Source: Vibrio metoecus
GTDB taxonomy: Bacteria; Pseudomonadota; Gammaproteobacteria; Enterobacterales; Vibrionaceae
NCBI RefSeq assembly: GCF_000696385.1
Contig: NZ_JJMN01000004.1
Location: 1-35,178, forward strand
DNA: 35,178 bases
Direction: 5' to 3'
Made by a program: the position numbers and the translations under genes. Position 1 is the stretch's first letter. Each line of letters begins with the position of its first letter. Under the pieces are notes generated by a model. That model made no database searches and was not told the origin of the DNA. It worked only from the letters and a program-made list of their open reading frames with translations. Below, piece by piece: positions 9,372-18,316 of the stretch.

Positions 9372-9971
9372 ATGAGACCTATTCCATTCCTGCTATTGAC
9401 AGGTTTAATCACCAGCCAAACCGTGTTGGCAGAAACCGCAATAGATTCGACAAAAACACTCAATCCAGCAATCTGCTCAGATAACACTCAGATACTTGAA
9501 CGTTTGCAGCAAGCAACGGATTTTGTGTCAACTGTCACAGCGCTCCTCACCTCATGCCCAGACAATGCCTTGCAGATCGCCTCATTGGCAACAAGCATTA
9601 ATCCGCAACTCACTCGGGAAATTTACACTGCGTTATTTCAACAAACGCCCAATGAACAGTTAGTACAACAAACTGTTGAAGCAGTAAAAAGTGTCGCTCT
9701 GGAGCAACGATCTGATGTAGTACAAGCTGCCATTGAAAATGCGCCTCAAGAACTGGCTCAAGCAATTGTTGATGCAGTAGCAGAAGCAGGCTTAATGGAT
9801 CCAACGGATATTATCATCGCCGCAATTGCGGGAGGGGCAGATCCTGGTTCGATTACCGAACCTACCGCAGCGGGTATTGCAACTCCGCCCCCCATTGCAC
9901 TCACGCCAGGTACAACGAATACTTTTGGCACGGGTAATGGTAATGGTGGTGGTACAGCCTCTCCAAACTAG
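9372..9971 (+). CDS. Secreted helical protein with Gly/Asn/Thr-rich tail (rbmE/rbmF position)
   Basis: Function not recognised. From the ATG at 9372 the protein has about 199 residues. It has a clear signal peptide (MRPIPFLLLTGLITSQ, cleavage near VLA-ET), an Ala/Gln-rich predicted helical region with two widely spaced cysteines (near CSD and SCPDN), then a low-complexity Pro/Thr/Gly/Asn tail (TNTFGTGNGNGGGTASPN). An in-frame ATG at 9351 would place seven polar residues before the signal peptide and has no ribosome binding site. It occupies the place of V. cholerae rbmE/rbmF between vpsL and rbmD, and points the same way as rbmD. I see one gene here rather than two. It may be an exported matrix-associated protein; this is inference from the signal peptide and location. 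Confidence 0.65.
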   Translation: MRPIPFLLLTGLITSQTVLAETAIDSTKTLNPAICSDNTQILERLQQATDFVSTVTALLTSCPDNALQIASLATSINPQLTREIYTALFQQTPNEQLVQQTVEAVKSVALEQRSDVVQAAIENAPQELAQAIVDAVAEAGLMDPTDIIIAAIAGGADPGSITEPTAAGIATPPPIALTPGTTNTFGTGNGNGGGTASPN

Positions 9972-10286
9972 AGAGTTGGCTTTTTACGGTAGCTTCATTG
10001 TCGTTGATAAGAAATATGTTGATCGGAAACTCAAGCTATTTCGAGCTAGTGTCTTCATTCATACGCTTCTCTTTCATCGACCTTAAGCTACCGATAATAC
10101 AAAAGCTGAATGTTGCTCGCGTCTTACTTTAGCCAGATCTTTCATTACAACATCTCTTTTGCGTATCATCTTTTCTGTCACACCATTGCACATTGAGAGC
10201 TCAAACAACGGATGAGTTCAAATGATCGTGTGTGAGTTTTCAATTTCATTTTCGCTAGATGCTAGCTAACTCTGATCAGATATTTT
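9972..10286. other. Gene-free gap before rbmD
   Basis: This 315-nt gap has no coding sequence I can support. A 9-nt inverted repeat, CGGTAGCTT at 9987-9995 and AAGCTACCG at 10085-10093, brackets 89 nt just after the upstream gene. rbmD may have its own promoter here, but no clear -35/-10 pair was found. Confidence 0.4.
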
Positions 10287-11609
10287 ATGGCTTTACTGCG
10301 ACAACCCCTGTTCATCGCTTTTTTATTATTGATCTTCTGGTTACCCATTCCATTAGGTAGTAATCGCCCTTGGGCATGGTCATTGAATGAAGTTTACACC
10401 GCAATTCTGCTCCTCATCTGCCTACTGAGGATCCCTACCTCACAATGGTGGCAAGCCGTAACGCGCGCCAAATTAATCCTTCTGTCTGTCGCAGCGTTTA
10501 CGTTGTGGTCATGGATACAAAGCTGGCAAAGTCTAGATCTCTCCTCCGATAAAGGATTGGTCTTTATTTCAGCCATCAAGTCACTGCATTATTTTCAGGT
10601 GTGCTTAATTGCCACCTTATTGATCGACACACCGCAAAAACTAAAGGTGCTAGCGACCACCATGGTTGCCAGTGGCACTTGCCAAGCTTTTTATGCCGGG
10701 GTGGTTTTATTGCTAGAGCTACACACCTCTCCTATTTTTTCACTTCCATTAAGCGAAAGAGCCTCTGGTAGCTTTGTTTATCATAATCACTTAGCTAATT
10801 TTCTAATGCTGAACCTCTGTTTGGGATTTGGCCTTTTGATTGCTCAGCTTAGCCACCAAACAACCCAAGGCTGGAAGAATACCCTTAAAACATTTCTCAC
10901 GATCATGATTTCAGATAAGGCATTTATCCGTTTAGGGTTAGTGATCATGGTGATCGCCCTGGTTTTGACTCGTTCCAGAATGGGGAACATCGCATTCTTT
11001 ACCGCTCTAAGTCTCGGCAGCTTGCTGCTACTGATGTTTTATAAAAACAAGCCTAAAAGCATTTACATCTTGATCATTAGCCTCTTTGTGATCGATACCT
11101 TTGTGGTCAGTAATTGGTTTGGACTCGATAAGGTTCGTCAGCGCTTAGTCGAAACCAGCTTACAAAATGAATCGCGTGATGATGTGGTTCGCTATGCACT
11201 CCAAGCGATCCAAGAGCGACCATTGACGGGGTTTGGTAATGGCACTTTTTATTCCACTTTTCCAGCTTACAACCAAGGTAATGTCGCCCTTTTTTATGAC
11301 CATGCGCACAACGACTATGTTCAGTGTGCTCTTGAATCTGGCCTTATTGCCACGGGCTTACTAGGGATTATGGTTTTATTTTCAGCTTGGCAAGGTCTCT
11401 CTGCTTTTCGTAAGCGCAGTAATGCCACAATGCGTGGTATTGGTTTGGGCAGTCTAATGGCAATTATTGGAATGTTAATGCATATGAGCGTTGACTTCCC
11501 CTTACAAGCACCGGCCACAACACTTTATTTTATGCTCTGTTTATGCATGGCTAACTGGAGCATGACCATCCCCACACCTAAATACCGTTCAAGACGACAC
11601 TCCGCATAA
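10287..11609 (+). CDS. rbmD: Wzy/WaaL-type O-antigen ligase or polymerase-like protein RbmD
   Basis: Polytopic inner-membrane protein of 440 residues with 10-12 hydrophobic segments and Wzy_C-family motifs: GSFVYHNHLANFL, LTRSRMGN, the periplasmic loop with RPLTGFGNGTF, then HAHNDYVQCALESGL and SVDFPLQAPAT. Members polymerise lipid-linked units or ligate glycans to lipid A or to proteins; which one RbmD performs cannot be told from sequence. It stands alone on the plus strand and is closed by a 17-bp terminator hairpin. The start ATG at 10287 lacks a good ribosome binding site but gives a proper first helix. Intact. Confidence 0.85.
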   Translation: MALLRQPLFIAFLLLIFWLPIPLGSNRPWAWSLNEVYTAILLLICLLRIPTSQWWQAVTRAKLILLSVAAFTLWSWIQSWQSLDLSSDKGLVFISAIKSLHYFQVCLIATLLIDTPQKLKVLATTMVASGTCQAFYAGVVLLLELHTSPIFSLPLSERASGSFVYHNHLANFLMLNLCLGFGLLIAQLSHQTTQGWKNTLKTFLTIMISDKAFIRLGLVIMVIALVLTRSRMGNIAFFTALSLGSLLLLMFYKNKPKSIYILIISLFVIDTFVVSNWFGLDKVRQRLVETSLQNESRDDVVRYALQAIQERPLTGFGNGTFYSTFPAYNQGNVALFYDHAHNDYVQCALESGLIATGLLGIMVLFSAWQGLSAFRKRSNATMRGIGLGSLMAIIGMLMHMSVDFPLQAPATTLYFMLCLCMANWSMTIPTPKYRSRRHSA

Positions 11610-11610
11610 C

Positions 11611-11650
11611 AGAAAGGCGAAGGGAGCAGCATCGCTCCCTTCGCCTTTCT
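11611..11650 (+). terminator. Hairpin terminator of rbmD
   Basis: A perfect 17-bp inverted repeat (AGAAAGGCGAAGGGAGC and its complement) with a 6-nt loop begins just after the rbmD stop codon. No long T-run follows, only the CTTTCT within the arm, so termination could be partial or the hairpin could protect the 3' end. Confidence 0.75.
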
Positions 11651-11652
11651 GT

Positions 11653-12025
11653 ATTGGTTCCGTTAATCAAAACCAAGATAGATAAACCAAGCAGAATAGA
11701 GCTCTGGCAATACATTCCTCCCTACTCCATTATGCATGATGCCTGCGTAATAGCCTGCTCAACAACGGGGGACAATTCTTCTCGGTGCAGTAAGCATAAT
11801 CAACATTGTTGTATTCATCTCAGTCCGCTAAGGAGTGTTCAATAACGTCTTTATAAATGAAGCGTTAGCCATCGAGCAGGAACTAACCACTGACTTCGAA
11901 TAAATACTTTATTAACGGATGGCTAGTGTCATAGAGAGTTAATAGCAGAGAGAACCCGCTACTATGGAAAGACAACGGCATGATTTAGCTGCGTCAATTG
12001 ATCGTGTCTAGCTGAGGGCTCTATA
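11653..12025. other. Gene-free stretch between rbmD and rbmC terminators
   Basis: About 370 nt between two strong terminators with no coding region I trust. On the minus strand, short open stretches in different frames (around EYNNVDYAYCTEKNCPPLL, 11760-11830, and VLPELYSAWFIYLGFD, ending near 11660) are interrupted by stops. They may be traces of a decayed gene. No known family was recognised and no insertion-sequence ends are visible. Confidence 0.3.
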
Positions 12026-12055
12026 CAAAAAAATACCCCGCTTTAGCGGGGTATT
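12025..12055 (-). terminator. Intrinsic terminator of rbmC
   Basis: Stem AATACCCCGC / GCGGGGTATT with a TTTA/TAAA loop. On the minus strand it is followed by a run of T residues, which is the classic intrinsic form. It lies about 30 nt after the rbmC stop codon. Confidence 0.88.
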
Positions 12056-12082
12056 GAGTTAGGAATGAGGTCAGCGCGAAAA

Positions 12083-14957
12083 TTAGTAAACGAACTGTAG
12101 TCCTTCAACTAACCAACCGCCGGTCCAAACATTAATCTGTTTGATACGTTTACCTTGAGGTACGGTGTAGGTTTCCACTTTCTTGTTACTGGCGTAGTTC
12201 TTCGAACCCAGCAAAACACTCGAACCATCTTTCATCGTGAACTTGATCGCGACGATATGGTATCCGCCCCAGTTATATAGGCCAGATGTCACTTCTACTG
12301 ACTGCAGTTGGTCAAGGGCAACCGGAGCTTGTAACACGCCACCATTGGTACCTTGCACTGGGCCACCGATCAAATTGCTAGTTGTAGTCCCAATCGCATC
12401 GATCGCAAAACCAGAACGTAAAAACAGTTGGTTATCAGCCGTTACTACGCGTTGATACTGCTGGGTATTTGAGTAACCAAAGATTGGTGATTCCCCACCC
12501 ACCGCCGCACGCATGGTGCTCGAACGATATGTATTATGGCTTAACCAGCTTGGTTCAACGAATGTTGGGATTGTGCCATTTTTGATTAACGTTGGTCAGA
12601 TGGAATGCATGTTGGTTCCAGATCCGAGTTGCGTTTTTCCAAGGCTTCGCACTATCCGCTGATTGGTATACATATACCCCGTGATTAATCGAATATTGAC
12701 GATCGAAGTCGTTCGCCGCAACGATCAGCTCAGCATTGTTATCCCCTTCCAAGTCCACAACGATTGGGTATTCCCAAAGTGTTGCCGTGGAGTGCGCTAG
12801 CGATGCACGTTCTTTTCCCGTTTTGCCATCTAATACACGCACACGTGCATGATCTTGCACGAGCACTTCATCGATGCCATCGTTATCAAAGTCATATGCA
12901 GATACACCAATTTTGCCGCTGCCTGTATCATCGTTGGCTACAGACCAAACACGTTCGCCTTTGCTGTTGTACATATCAACCGCAGCATAACCCGCATAAA
13001 CAATGCCTTTTACGTCGAGATCATTGGTGCCATTTTGTGTGGCTAACTCAAATTGCACACCATCAAGCAACCAACCAGCAGACCAAGCTTTGATACCTTT
13101 AATACGGCTACCCGCAGGAACGGTGAAACGTTCGGTTTGCTTTGAGTAGGCATAGTTTTTCGAGCCCATAGAAATCACATTGCCATTACTCATTCTAAAG
13201 TCAAGCGCCAACAAGTGATAACCACCCCAGTAATATTTACCCCAAGTGAGATCTATCGCTTTGATATCTTTTACATTGACCGGAGAGTTCAGGTTTCCGC
13301 CAGTGCCACCCACCAGTGTTGAAGCTGATGCACCAATCGCGTCAATCGCAAAACCAGAACGTACCGAAATTTTACCATCAATCGCTAAAGCAATTGACGA
13401 TGGATTGTTGTTCGGTTGATAACCATAAATCTTTGAGAATTCACTTGTTTCAACAGCTTGCGCTTTGCCTAAGAAGTTAGACACCGCTTGTACACCACCA
13501 CCAGGGTTAGCTGCATTATTAATTTCCCACTTGATTGAACCATCATGTTCCAACACTGCAAAACGCGCATTATCACCGGTAGCGAAACTCGCAGGCACAG
13601 AGGCAACAATCTCAGGTTCGGCATCATCATCTAAGTTAACGAGCGAAGAGAACCACACCGCATCATTCGCTTGATATTGCCAATTAATAGCGCCATTGTT
13701 CTGGAACAAAGTACCACCAGCAAAAACCTCTTGCTGTTGATCACCGTCGACATCAACGTTAATCGAAGATGGAGCCCATGCATGGTTAAACACTAAACCT
13801 GTGTTGTAGTTATAAACACCATCTGGTGCAAGAATTTCTACACTACCATCATGGTCTAGATCAGCCAAAGTGATATCACCAACAATTCGCCAGCCACTTT
13901 CAGTGGTCGGAATTTGCTTTTTGATATTACCTTGGTTATCAAGCACCGTAATAAATTGCTCACGGTTGTTGGTTGTGACGATTTCAACAATGCCATCACC
14001 ATCTAAATCAGCAACAGCTGGCGAATAACGAGCATCTGCAATAACACCGCCATTTGCGTAACTCCACAACTCAGAGCCATCCACACCACTTAAAGCGCGA
14101 ACTAAACCACCAGTTGTGTACTTATTACCTTCAAAAGTCACAATAATTAGGTCAGCAACATCTTTTTCATCGATTTTGCCATCACCGTTATCATCGTTAA
14201 GCTGTGCAACGACAGGAGTAACCATTACCTGATTAGAGTTAGGTTGGAAAGTGCTTCCTTGCCATGACCATTTCAGCTTCATATTCAGAGCTGAGCTGTC
14301 ACCTTCATAAGGTACTACTCTCATTGAACGTGGTTTTGAGAAATCCAACGTTTCGCCATTATAGGCTTTGACTGCGCGCATTTGCTCGTTCTGGGTATTG
14401 CCCCCAAACACCGCAAGACGGTTGTAAGAAAGGTTATCCCAGTCACTCAGCATGACCCCTAAACCTTGAGGAGCTTCAACATCAACTTCGTGACCATAAA
14501 TGTACGCTGGTAGAGAGTAACCAGAGCGCTCACCTTCTTTCAAACAAAAACGTTCACCAGTTTGGCGACTCACAATACAAGCTTCAGGATATGTTTCAGA
14601 AGCTAAAACGCGCATAGAACGTGGTTTAGAGAAGTCAAGATACGCGCCATTATACGCTTTGACGTTCTTTAGCTCTTCGTTACCAGTGTAACCACTGAAT
14701 ACCGCCAGACGATTATAAGAAAGATTATCCCAATCGCTGAGCATTACGGAAATTCCGCTAGGTGCTTGTACGTCGATCGGATGAGCATAAATCCAATTTG
14801 GCAGTGAATAGCCAGAGCGCTCTCCGGCTTTTAAGCAATACTTTTCGCCATTAAGACGACTGATAATACACCCTTCAGCATCATTCGTTGTGGCTTGAAC
14901 CACAGAGCTGCTTAGCGACAACAAGCCGACAGCGAGCGCAATATATTGAGATGTCAT
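12083..14957 (-). CDS. rbmC: Biofilm matrix protein RbmC (one-base frame break)
   Basis: Secreted adhesin that binds VPS and surfaces and encases cell clusters in V. cholerae biofilms. After a signal peptide (cleavage near residue 22, VQA-TT), two tandem beta/gamma-crystallin-like repeats span about 27-118 and 124-214, each ending DFSKPRSMRV. A beta-propeller follows with Ca-binding FG-GAP-type loops (DDNGDGKIDE, DLDGDGIVEI, DLDHDGSVEI, DFDNDGIDEV). One beta-prism is inserted at about 505-638 (SGFAIDAIG...GSKNYA) and a second forms the C-terminus. An extra T in the run at 12579-12583 breaks the frame near residue 793. Removing it gives exactly 957 residues, the length I recall for V. cholerae RbmC. 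Start ATG with GGGAG 9 nt upstream; terminator at 12025-12055. Confidence 0.95.
14316..14879 (-). repeat. Tandem crystallin-like domain repeat in rbmC
   Basis: Two consecutive copies of about 91-92 codons (14604-14879 and 14316-14588) encode closely similar domains. Shared blocks include GERSGYSLP, VMLSDWDNLSYNRLAVF and DFSKPRSMRV. The DNA is also clearly related but has many silent differences, so the duplication is old and under purifying selection. Confidence 0.85.
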
Positions 14958-15286
14958 TAGGAAGACTCCCTTTACCTTTACTTAGTGTTAATGCATGCAA
15001 CATTCAGACACACAACAATATGCATCCGGTTGTATTTTGTTTGTTTTTATTTATTTTCCGACCTAGAACTGTCACGACTTAAATTGCTCTTTAGCAACAA
15101 GCAGAATTATCAATACGCAAGAAAGATATTTCAACATGTCAAGCCTTTTTAAGCGCCTCAGTAATGAGACATCTCAATTTTAAGAAAGAAACTTACCTGA
15201 TAAAATAAATGAGCGTCTTAACCTGACCAACGCTATGAAACTGTTATACTCAGTATCATTAATTGCACCAAAGTTAGGATTAAACC
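14958..15286. promoter_or_regulatory. Divergent rbmC / rbmB promoter region
   Basis: This 329-nt AT-rich gap lies between divergent rbmC and rbmB. On the plus strand it holds a good promoter for rbmB (15223-15250). For rbmC I could not choose a promoter, but the leader carries GGGAG before the ATG. No small gene seen. Confidence 0.55.
15223..15250 (+). promoter_or_regulatory. Candidate rbmB promoter
   Basis: A -35-like CTGACC (15223-15228), a 16-nt spacer and a -10-like TATACT (15245-15250) give a predicted transcript start near 15257, about 30 nt before the TTG start of rbmB. Confidence 0.5.
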
Positions 15287-16460
15287 TTGCACTCTAATTT
15301 GATAACGATGGCTTTGTTGGGATTATCTTTTTCAGTAGAGGCATCTTATTTAGACATTACTCATTTTGGAGCTATCCCAAATGATGATATTGATGACTCC
15401 CAGCCTTTCCAACTAGCATTAAATTCATTAACACACGGTGATGTATTGGTTATTCCTTCTGGAACTTACCAAATCTGTAATAGTCTTTATTTAAAAAATA
15501 AGAATAATATTGAGATTATTGGATTAGGCGAAAGTAAACTCAAAAAGTGCAGAAACTTCCAAGGCGAATATTTACTTAGTATCACCTACACAGAGAACTT
15601 AAAGCTACAAGATCTCAGTTTTGAAGGCATCCATAACGGAAACCAACAACCTGTCTGGGGGGAGCAGGGCGTCTATCTAGGAAGCACTAAAAACACACTT
15701 GTGACTCAGAACCACTTCAAAACCTTTGGTGACGCAGCATTAAGGGTAACAACGTCTAGCCTTGACCAATCAGCAACCCCAGGCTCTCAATCTGTTACGG
15801 TTAGTGATAATGACTTTGAAGATTGCACTCAAGTGACTACCACACAAGCAACTCAAGGCACCGAAATGGCTGGAACTCAAAATATTATGATCGATAATAA
15901 TCGTTTTATTGGATGCAAATTAAAACTCTCAGCACGAGCTGATACACGAGGTGCAAAAGTCATAAACAATCTTTTTTCTAATATTAATGGAACCTCTAAT
16001 GAGATAAGTTATTACTCTGACGTCACTTATGAGAACAATAGGTTACGAAAATATTAGCGGATTTGCTATCAATATTTATCCCAACGCTAGAACGAGTAAA
16101 CCCGTTCAATGGGGAAGTATTCATATCACAAATAATAGATTTGAAAATATTCAGCAAGGTATTCGTCTACAGAGCTTTTCAAATCACGATGACAATCATC
16201 AAGCCATAGAAAATATAGAAATAATCAAAAACACATTTAAAGGAATTCATTTTGGAAATGGCATTGAAAATAAATACAAAGCAATTATAAGAACCGTTAG
16301 CAATGACAAAAATGTTTCATTTAACAACGTAAAAATAATTGAAAACCACTATAACCTCACTCCTTATAGCAGTTTTTTTTCTATCGATAACAAAAGCACC
16401 TCGCTCTACATCAATAATAATTTTCAAACAGCGGTTACTAATGATACGGAAAAACAATAA
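15287..16460 (+). CDS. rbmB: Secreted beta-helix polysaccharide lyase-like protein RbmB (one-base frame break)
   Basis: Parallel beta-helix protein that opens with the pectate-lyase-3-type signature (YLDITHFGAIPNDDIDDSQP, then GDVLVIPSGTY). It continues with short beta-helix turns rich in N-x-F and I-x-N-N patterns (VSDNDFEDC, IMIDNNRFIGC, IHITNNRFENI). In V. cholerae RbmB promotes VPS degradation and dispersal. The start is TTG at 15287 with AGGA 7 nt upstream, giving a signal peptide ending near VEA-SY. The first in-frame ATG (15308) has no such site. One extra base near 16040 breaks the frame; corrected, the junction reads about VTYENNGYENISGFAIN and the product has about 390 residues. The 3' half is notably AT-rich. 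It is divergent from rbmC and is followed by a terminator. Confidence 0.87.
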
Positions 16461-16520
16461 ACTTAATCTATGATGCAATATAACCATCATGGTAATACTC
16501 ATTATTTTGACTTAAAAAGC

Positions 16521-16544
16521 AAAACCGCCTTTCGGCGGTTTTTT
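16521..16544. terminator. Bidirectional terminator between rbmB and rbmA
   Basis: Stem AAAACCGCC / GGCGGTTTT with a TTTC loop followed by further T residues on the plus strand. The minus strand also reads stem then T-rich sequence. It serves convergent rbmB (plus) and rbmA (minus). Confidence 0.88.
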
Positions 16545-16570
16545 CGATATCGTTCTCAACTAGAAAGTTA

Positions 16571-17362
16571 TTACTTTTTTACTACAGTAATTGACTCTTC
16601 TACGCGCTCACCAGACACAGTGTCTACAATTTGAGTGTTAATGATGTAATCACCAGCAGGGAAACTTTTATCCAGATTAAAACCTCGGACTTTAGATGTG
16701 CTATTACCCGCTGGCACAGTCCATTTTTCTCTTGAATGAACAGGGATAATCAACCCATTGGGACCGATAGCGGTCATCCAGAATTCAACCGTTGCTTCTG
16801 AAGCACGACTATTGTTAAGAGAAACTGAGAAAGGCACATAGCCACCAGTGTTTTCTACGCTTTCAATGGCAAATTGGTTTTGTATATCCACTGTCAGACC
16901 ATCAATCTCTGGTAAAGTATTTAGGTCGACACCTTTAACAAAAGTCTCATTTGCCTTAAAAATTTGACCATTTTCAGTCACGATTTGAAGTGAAACAGTG
17001 TATTTACCATCAGCCATGTACTCTGGAATCCAGAAACCACGCGTAACCTTCAATGTACGACCAGTGCTGAGTGCATCGGACTCTTGTTGAGCTGTATCAA
17101 CCCCAACAACGGCTTTCGCAGGAAAATAAATACCTTTAGGGCCTTTGACTGACAACCAGTATTTAAACTTCACACTTTCACAACTGTCATTAGCAATACC
17201 TAGTTGGCTTGAGATATAGCCACCTGTTGCGGCAAGTTGATGCTGACTCAAGCTGATATTGGCATCAACCAATGGCTGAGATTCGCAATCAACGGTTGCA
17301 TAAGATGCTGCTGAGAATAGTAATGCAAAACATGAAGCCAAATAAGAACGACGGATATTCAT
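16571..17362 (-). CDS. rbmA: Biofilm matrix protein RbmA (tandem fibronectin type III)
   Basis: Secreted cell-cell adhesion protein of the VPS matrix. The 263-residue product has a signal peptide (cleavage near YATVDC) and two FnIII-like domains. Each contains a GGY-containing segment (LAATGGYISSQLG and VENTGGYVPFSVSL) and ends with a K/TVRGF-x-pattern followed by GKYTVSLQIV or GDYIINTQIV. I start it at the ATG at 17362 (MNIRRSYLASC), which has AGGG 7 nt upstream. The frame is open a further 14 codons to 17404 but those residues precede the signal peptide. It is similar throughout to V. cholerae RbmA but differs at many positions, which argues for a related species. It lies after vpsK, in the same direction. 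Confidence 0.93.
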   Translation of the reverse strand: MNIRRSYLASCFALLFSAASYATVDCESQPLVDANISLSQHQLAATGGYISSQLGIANDSCESVKFKYWLSVKGPKGIYFPAKAVVGVDTAQQESDALSTGRTLKVTRGFWIPEYMADGKYTVSLQIVTENGQIFKANETFVKGVDLNTLPEIDGLTVDIQNQFAIESVENTGGYVPFSVSLNNSRASEATVEFWMTAIGPNGLIIPVHSREKWTVPAGNSTSKVRGFNLDKSFPAGDYIINTQIVDTVSGERVEESITVVKK

Positions 17363-17538
17363 AGTATTTCCCTTCCAAAGGATGTTGGTTAGACATGGTG
17401 TCATTTGATGGATACAAGGCTAATTTATAATTTTAGTAAAATACATCACTCTTTTATGAAAGCAATTGTATTTATCAAAAATAAGACACCATAATCATGA
17501 AGGGTCTAAAATATAATACTCACCTAAAATCAGTTCAT

Positions 17539-17550
17539 TTGTCGCGACAA
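17539..17550. promoter_or_regulatory. Perfect 12-nt palindrome between vpsK and rbmA
   Basis: TTGTCGCGACAA is a perfect palindrome in the 204-nt gap between the vpsK stop and the rbmA start, about 180 nt upstream of rbmA. Its GC core stands out in AT-rich surroundings, which suggests a protein-binding site. The regulator is not recognised. Confidence 0.35.
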
Positions 17551-17566
17551 TTCAACCAAAAATAAA

Positions 17567-18316
17567 CTAAGGTTTATTGCTATTTGATCCATTCAACTTT
17601 TCACACAGCAATAACCATGCATATTTTGTGTTAGTCACTAAATAACGTTTCCACATTCGTCTAGGCTCTTGTAACACTCGATATAACCACTCTAATCCAG
17701 ATTTTTGCATCCAAAGTGGTGCACGAGAGACATGCCCCGCTACAACATCAAATGTCCCCCCAACCCCCATGACAAAAGAAACACCTAACTGATCTTTCCA
17801 GCGGTTAATGAAATTTTCTTTTTTCGGAGAAGTAATCGCAACGAAGAGCAGTTTTGCCCCTGACTGACGGATTTGATCGACAATCGCTTGCTCATCATCC
17901 CAAAAGTAACCATGGTGATAGCCAGCTATGCTCAGTTCAGGATGTTTTTCGCGCATGACTGAAGCCGTTTTTTCAACAATCTCCGGTTTAGCGCCTAAAT
18001 AAAAAACAGGCAGTTGCTCTGTTGCTGCCATGGCATTCAACTCAAGGAATAAGTCAACACCCGCGACTCTTTCAGGTACATCATGACCTAAAAAGCGAGC
18101 TCCCCATACAACACCCATCCCATCTATATTGATGATGTCACATTCAGTCACCGACTGTGCAAGCTCCAAATCCGTACGCATATTGACCAATTTTGCGACA
18201 TTCACTACCACGTGTTGTGTAAACTCTTTACGCAAAATACGCTCATGGATTAGTGCGACAGTTTCACCCATTGAAGCAACATCCATGGGGCTGCCAAGAA
18301 AATTAATGCGTTGCAA
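17567..18316 (-). CDS. vpsK: WecG/TagA/CpsF-family glycosyltransferase VpsK
   Basis: GT26-family transferase that probably adds a ManNAc(A)-type sugar to the lipid-linked VPS intermediate at the inner face of the membrane. The 249-residue protein has the family blocks NIDGMGVVWGARFLG, ERVAGVDLF, PKKENFI and GVGGTFDVVAGHVSRAP, followed by a basic C-terminal part (EPRRMWKRY). The start is TTG at 18316 with GAGGA 8 nt upstream, and it overlaps the vpsJ 3' end by 14 nt. Last gene of the vps-I run; intact. Confidence 0.92.
   Translation of the reverse strand: MQRINFLGSPMDVASMGETVALIHERILRKEFTQHVVVNVAKLVNMRTDLELAQSVTECDIINIDGMGVVWGARFLGHDVPERVAGVDLFLELNAMAATEQLPVFYLGAKPEIVEKTASVMREKHPELSIAGYHHGYFWDDEQAIVDQIRQSGAKLLFVAITSPKKENFINRWKDQLGVSFVMGVGGTFDVVAGHVSRAPLWMQKSGLEWLYRVLQEPRRMWKRYLVTNTKYAWLLLCEKLNGSNSNKP

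Noticed and set aside
9826..10086. 86-codon plus-strand open frame spanning the end of the secreted-protein gene
   Set aside because: It overlaps the better supported frame for half its length and the remainder has no recognisable features.
9972..10286. JUMPstart/ops element for RfaH
   Set aside because: GGTAGCTT resembles part of JUMPstart, but the GGCGGTAG ops core is absent and the location is downstream of a gene on the wrong strand for the vps operons.
11654..11845. 63-codon plus-strand open frame after the rbmD terminator
   Set aside because: No ribosome binding site, no domain or signal peptide, odd Cys/His-rich composition; looks like chance.
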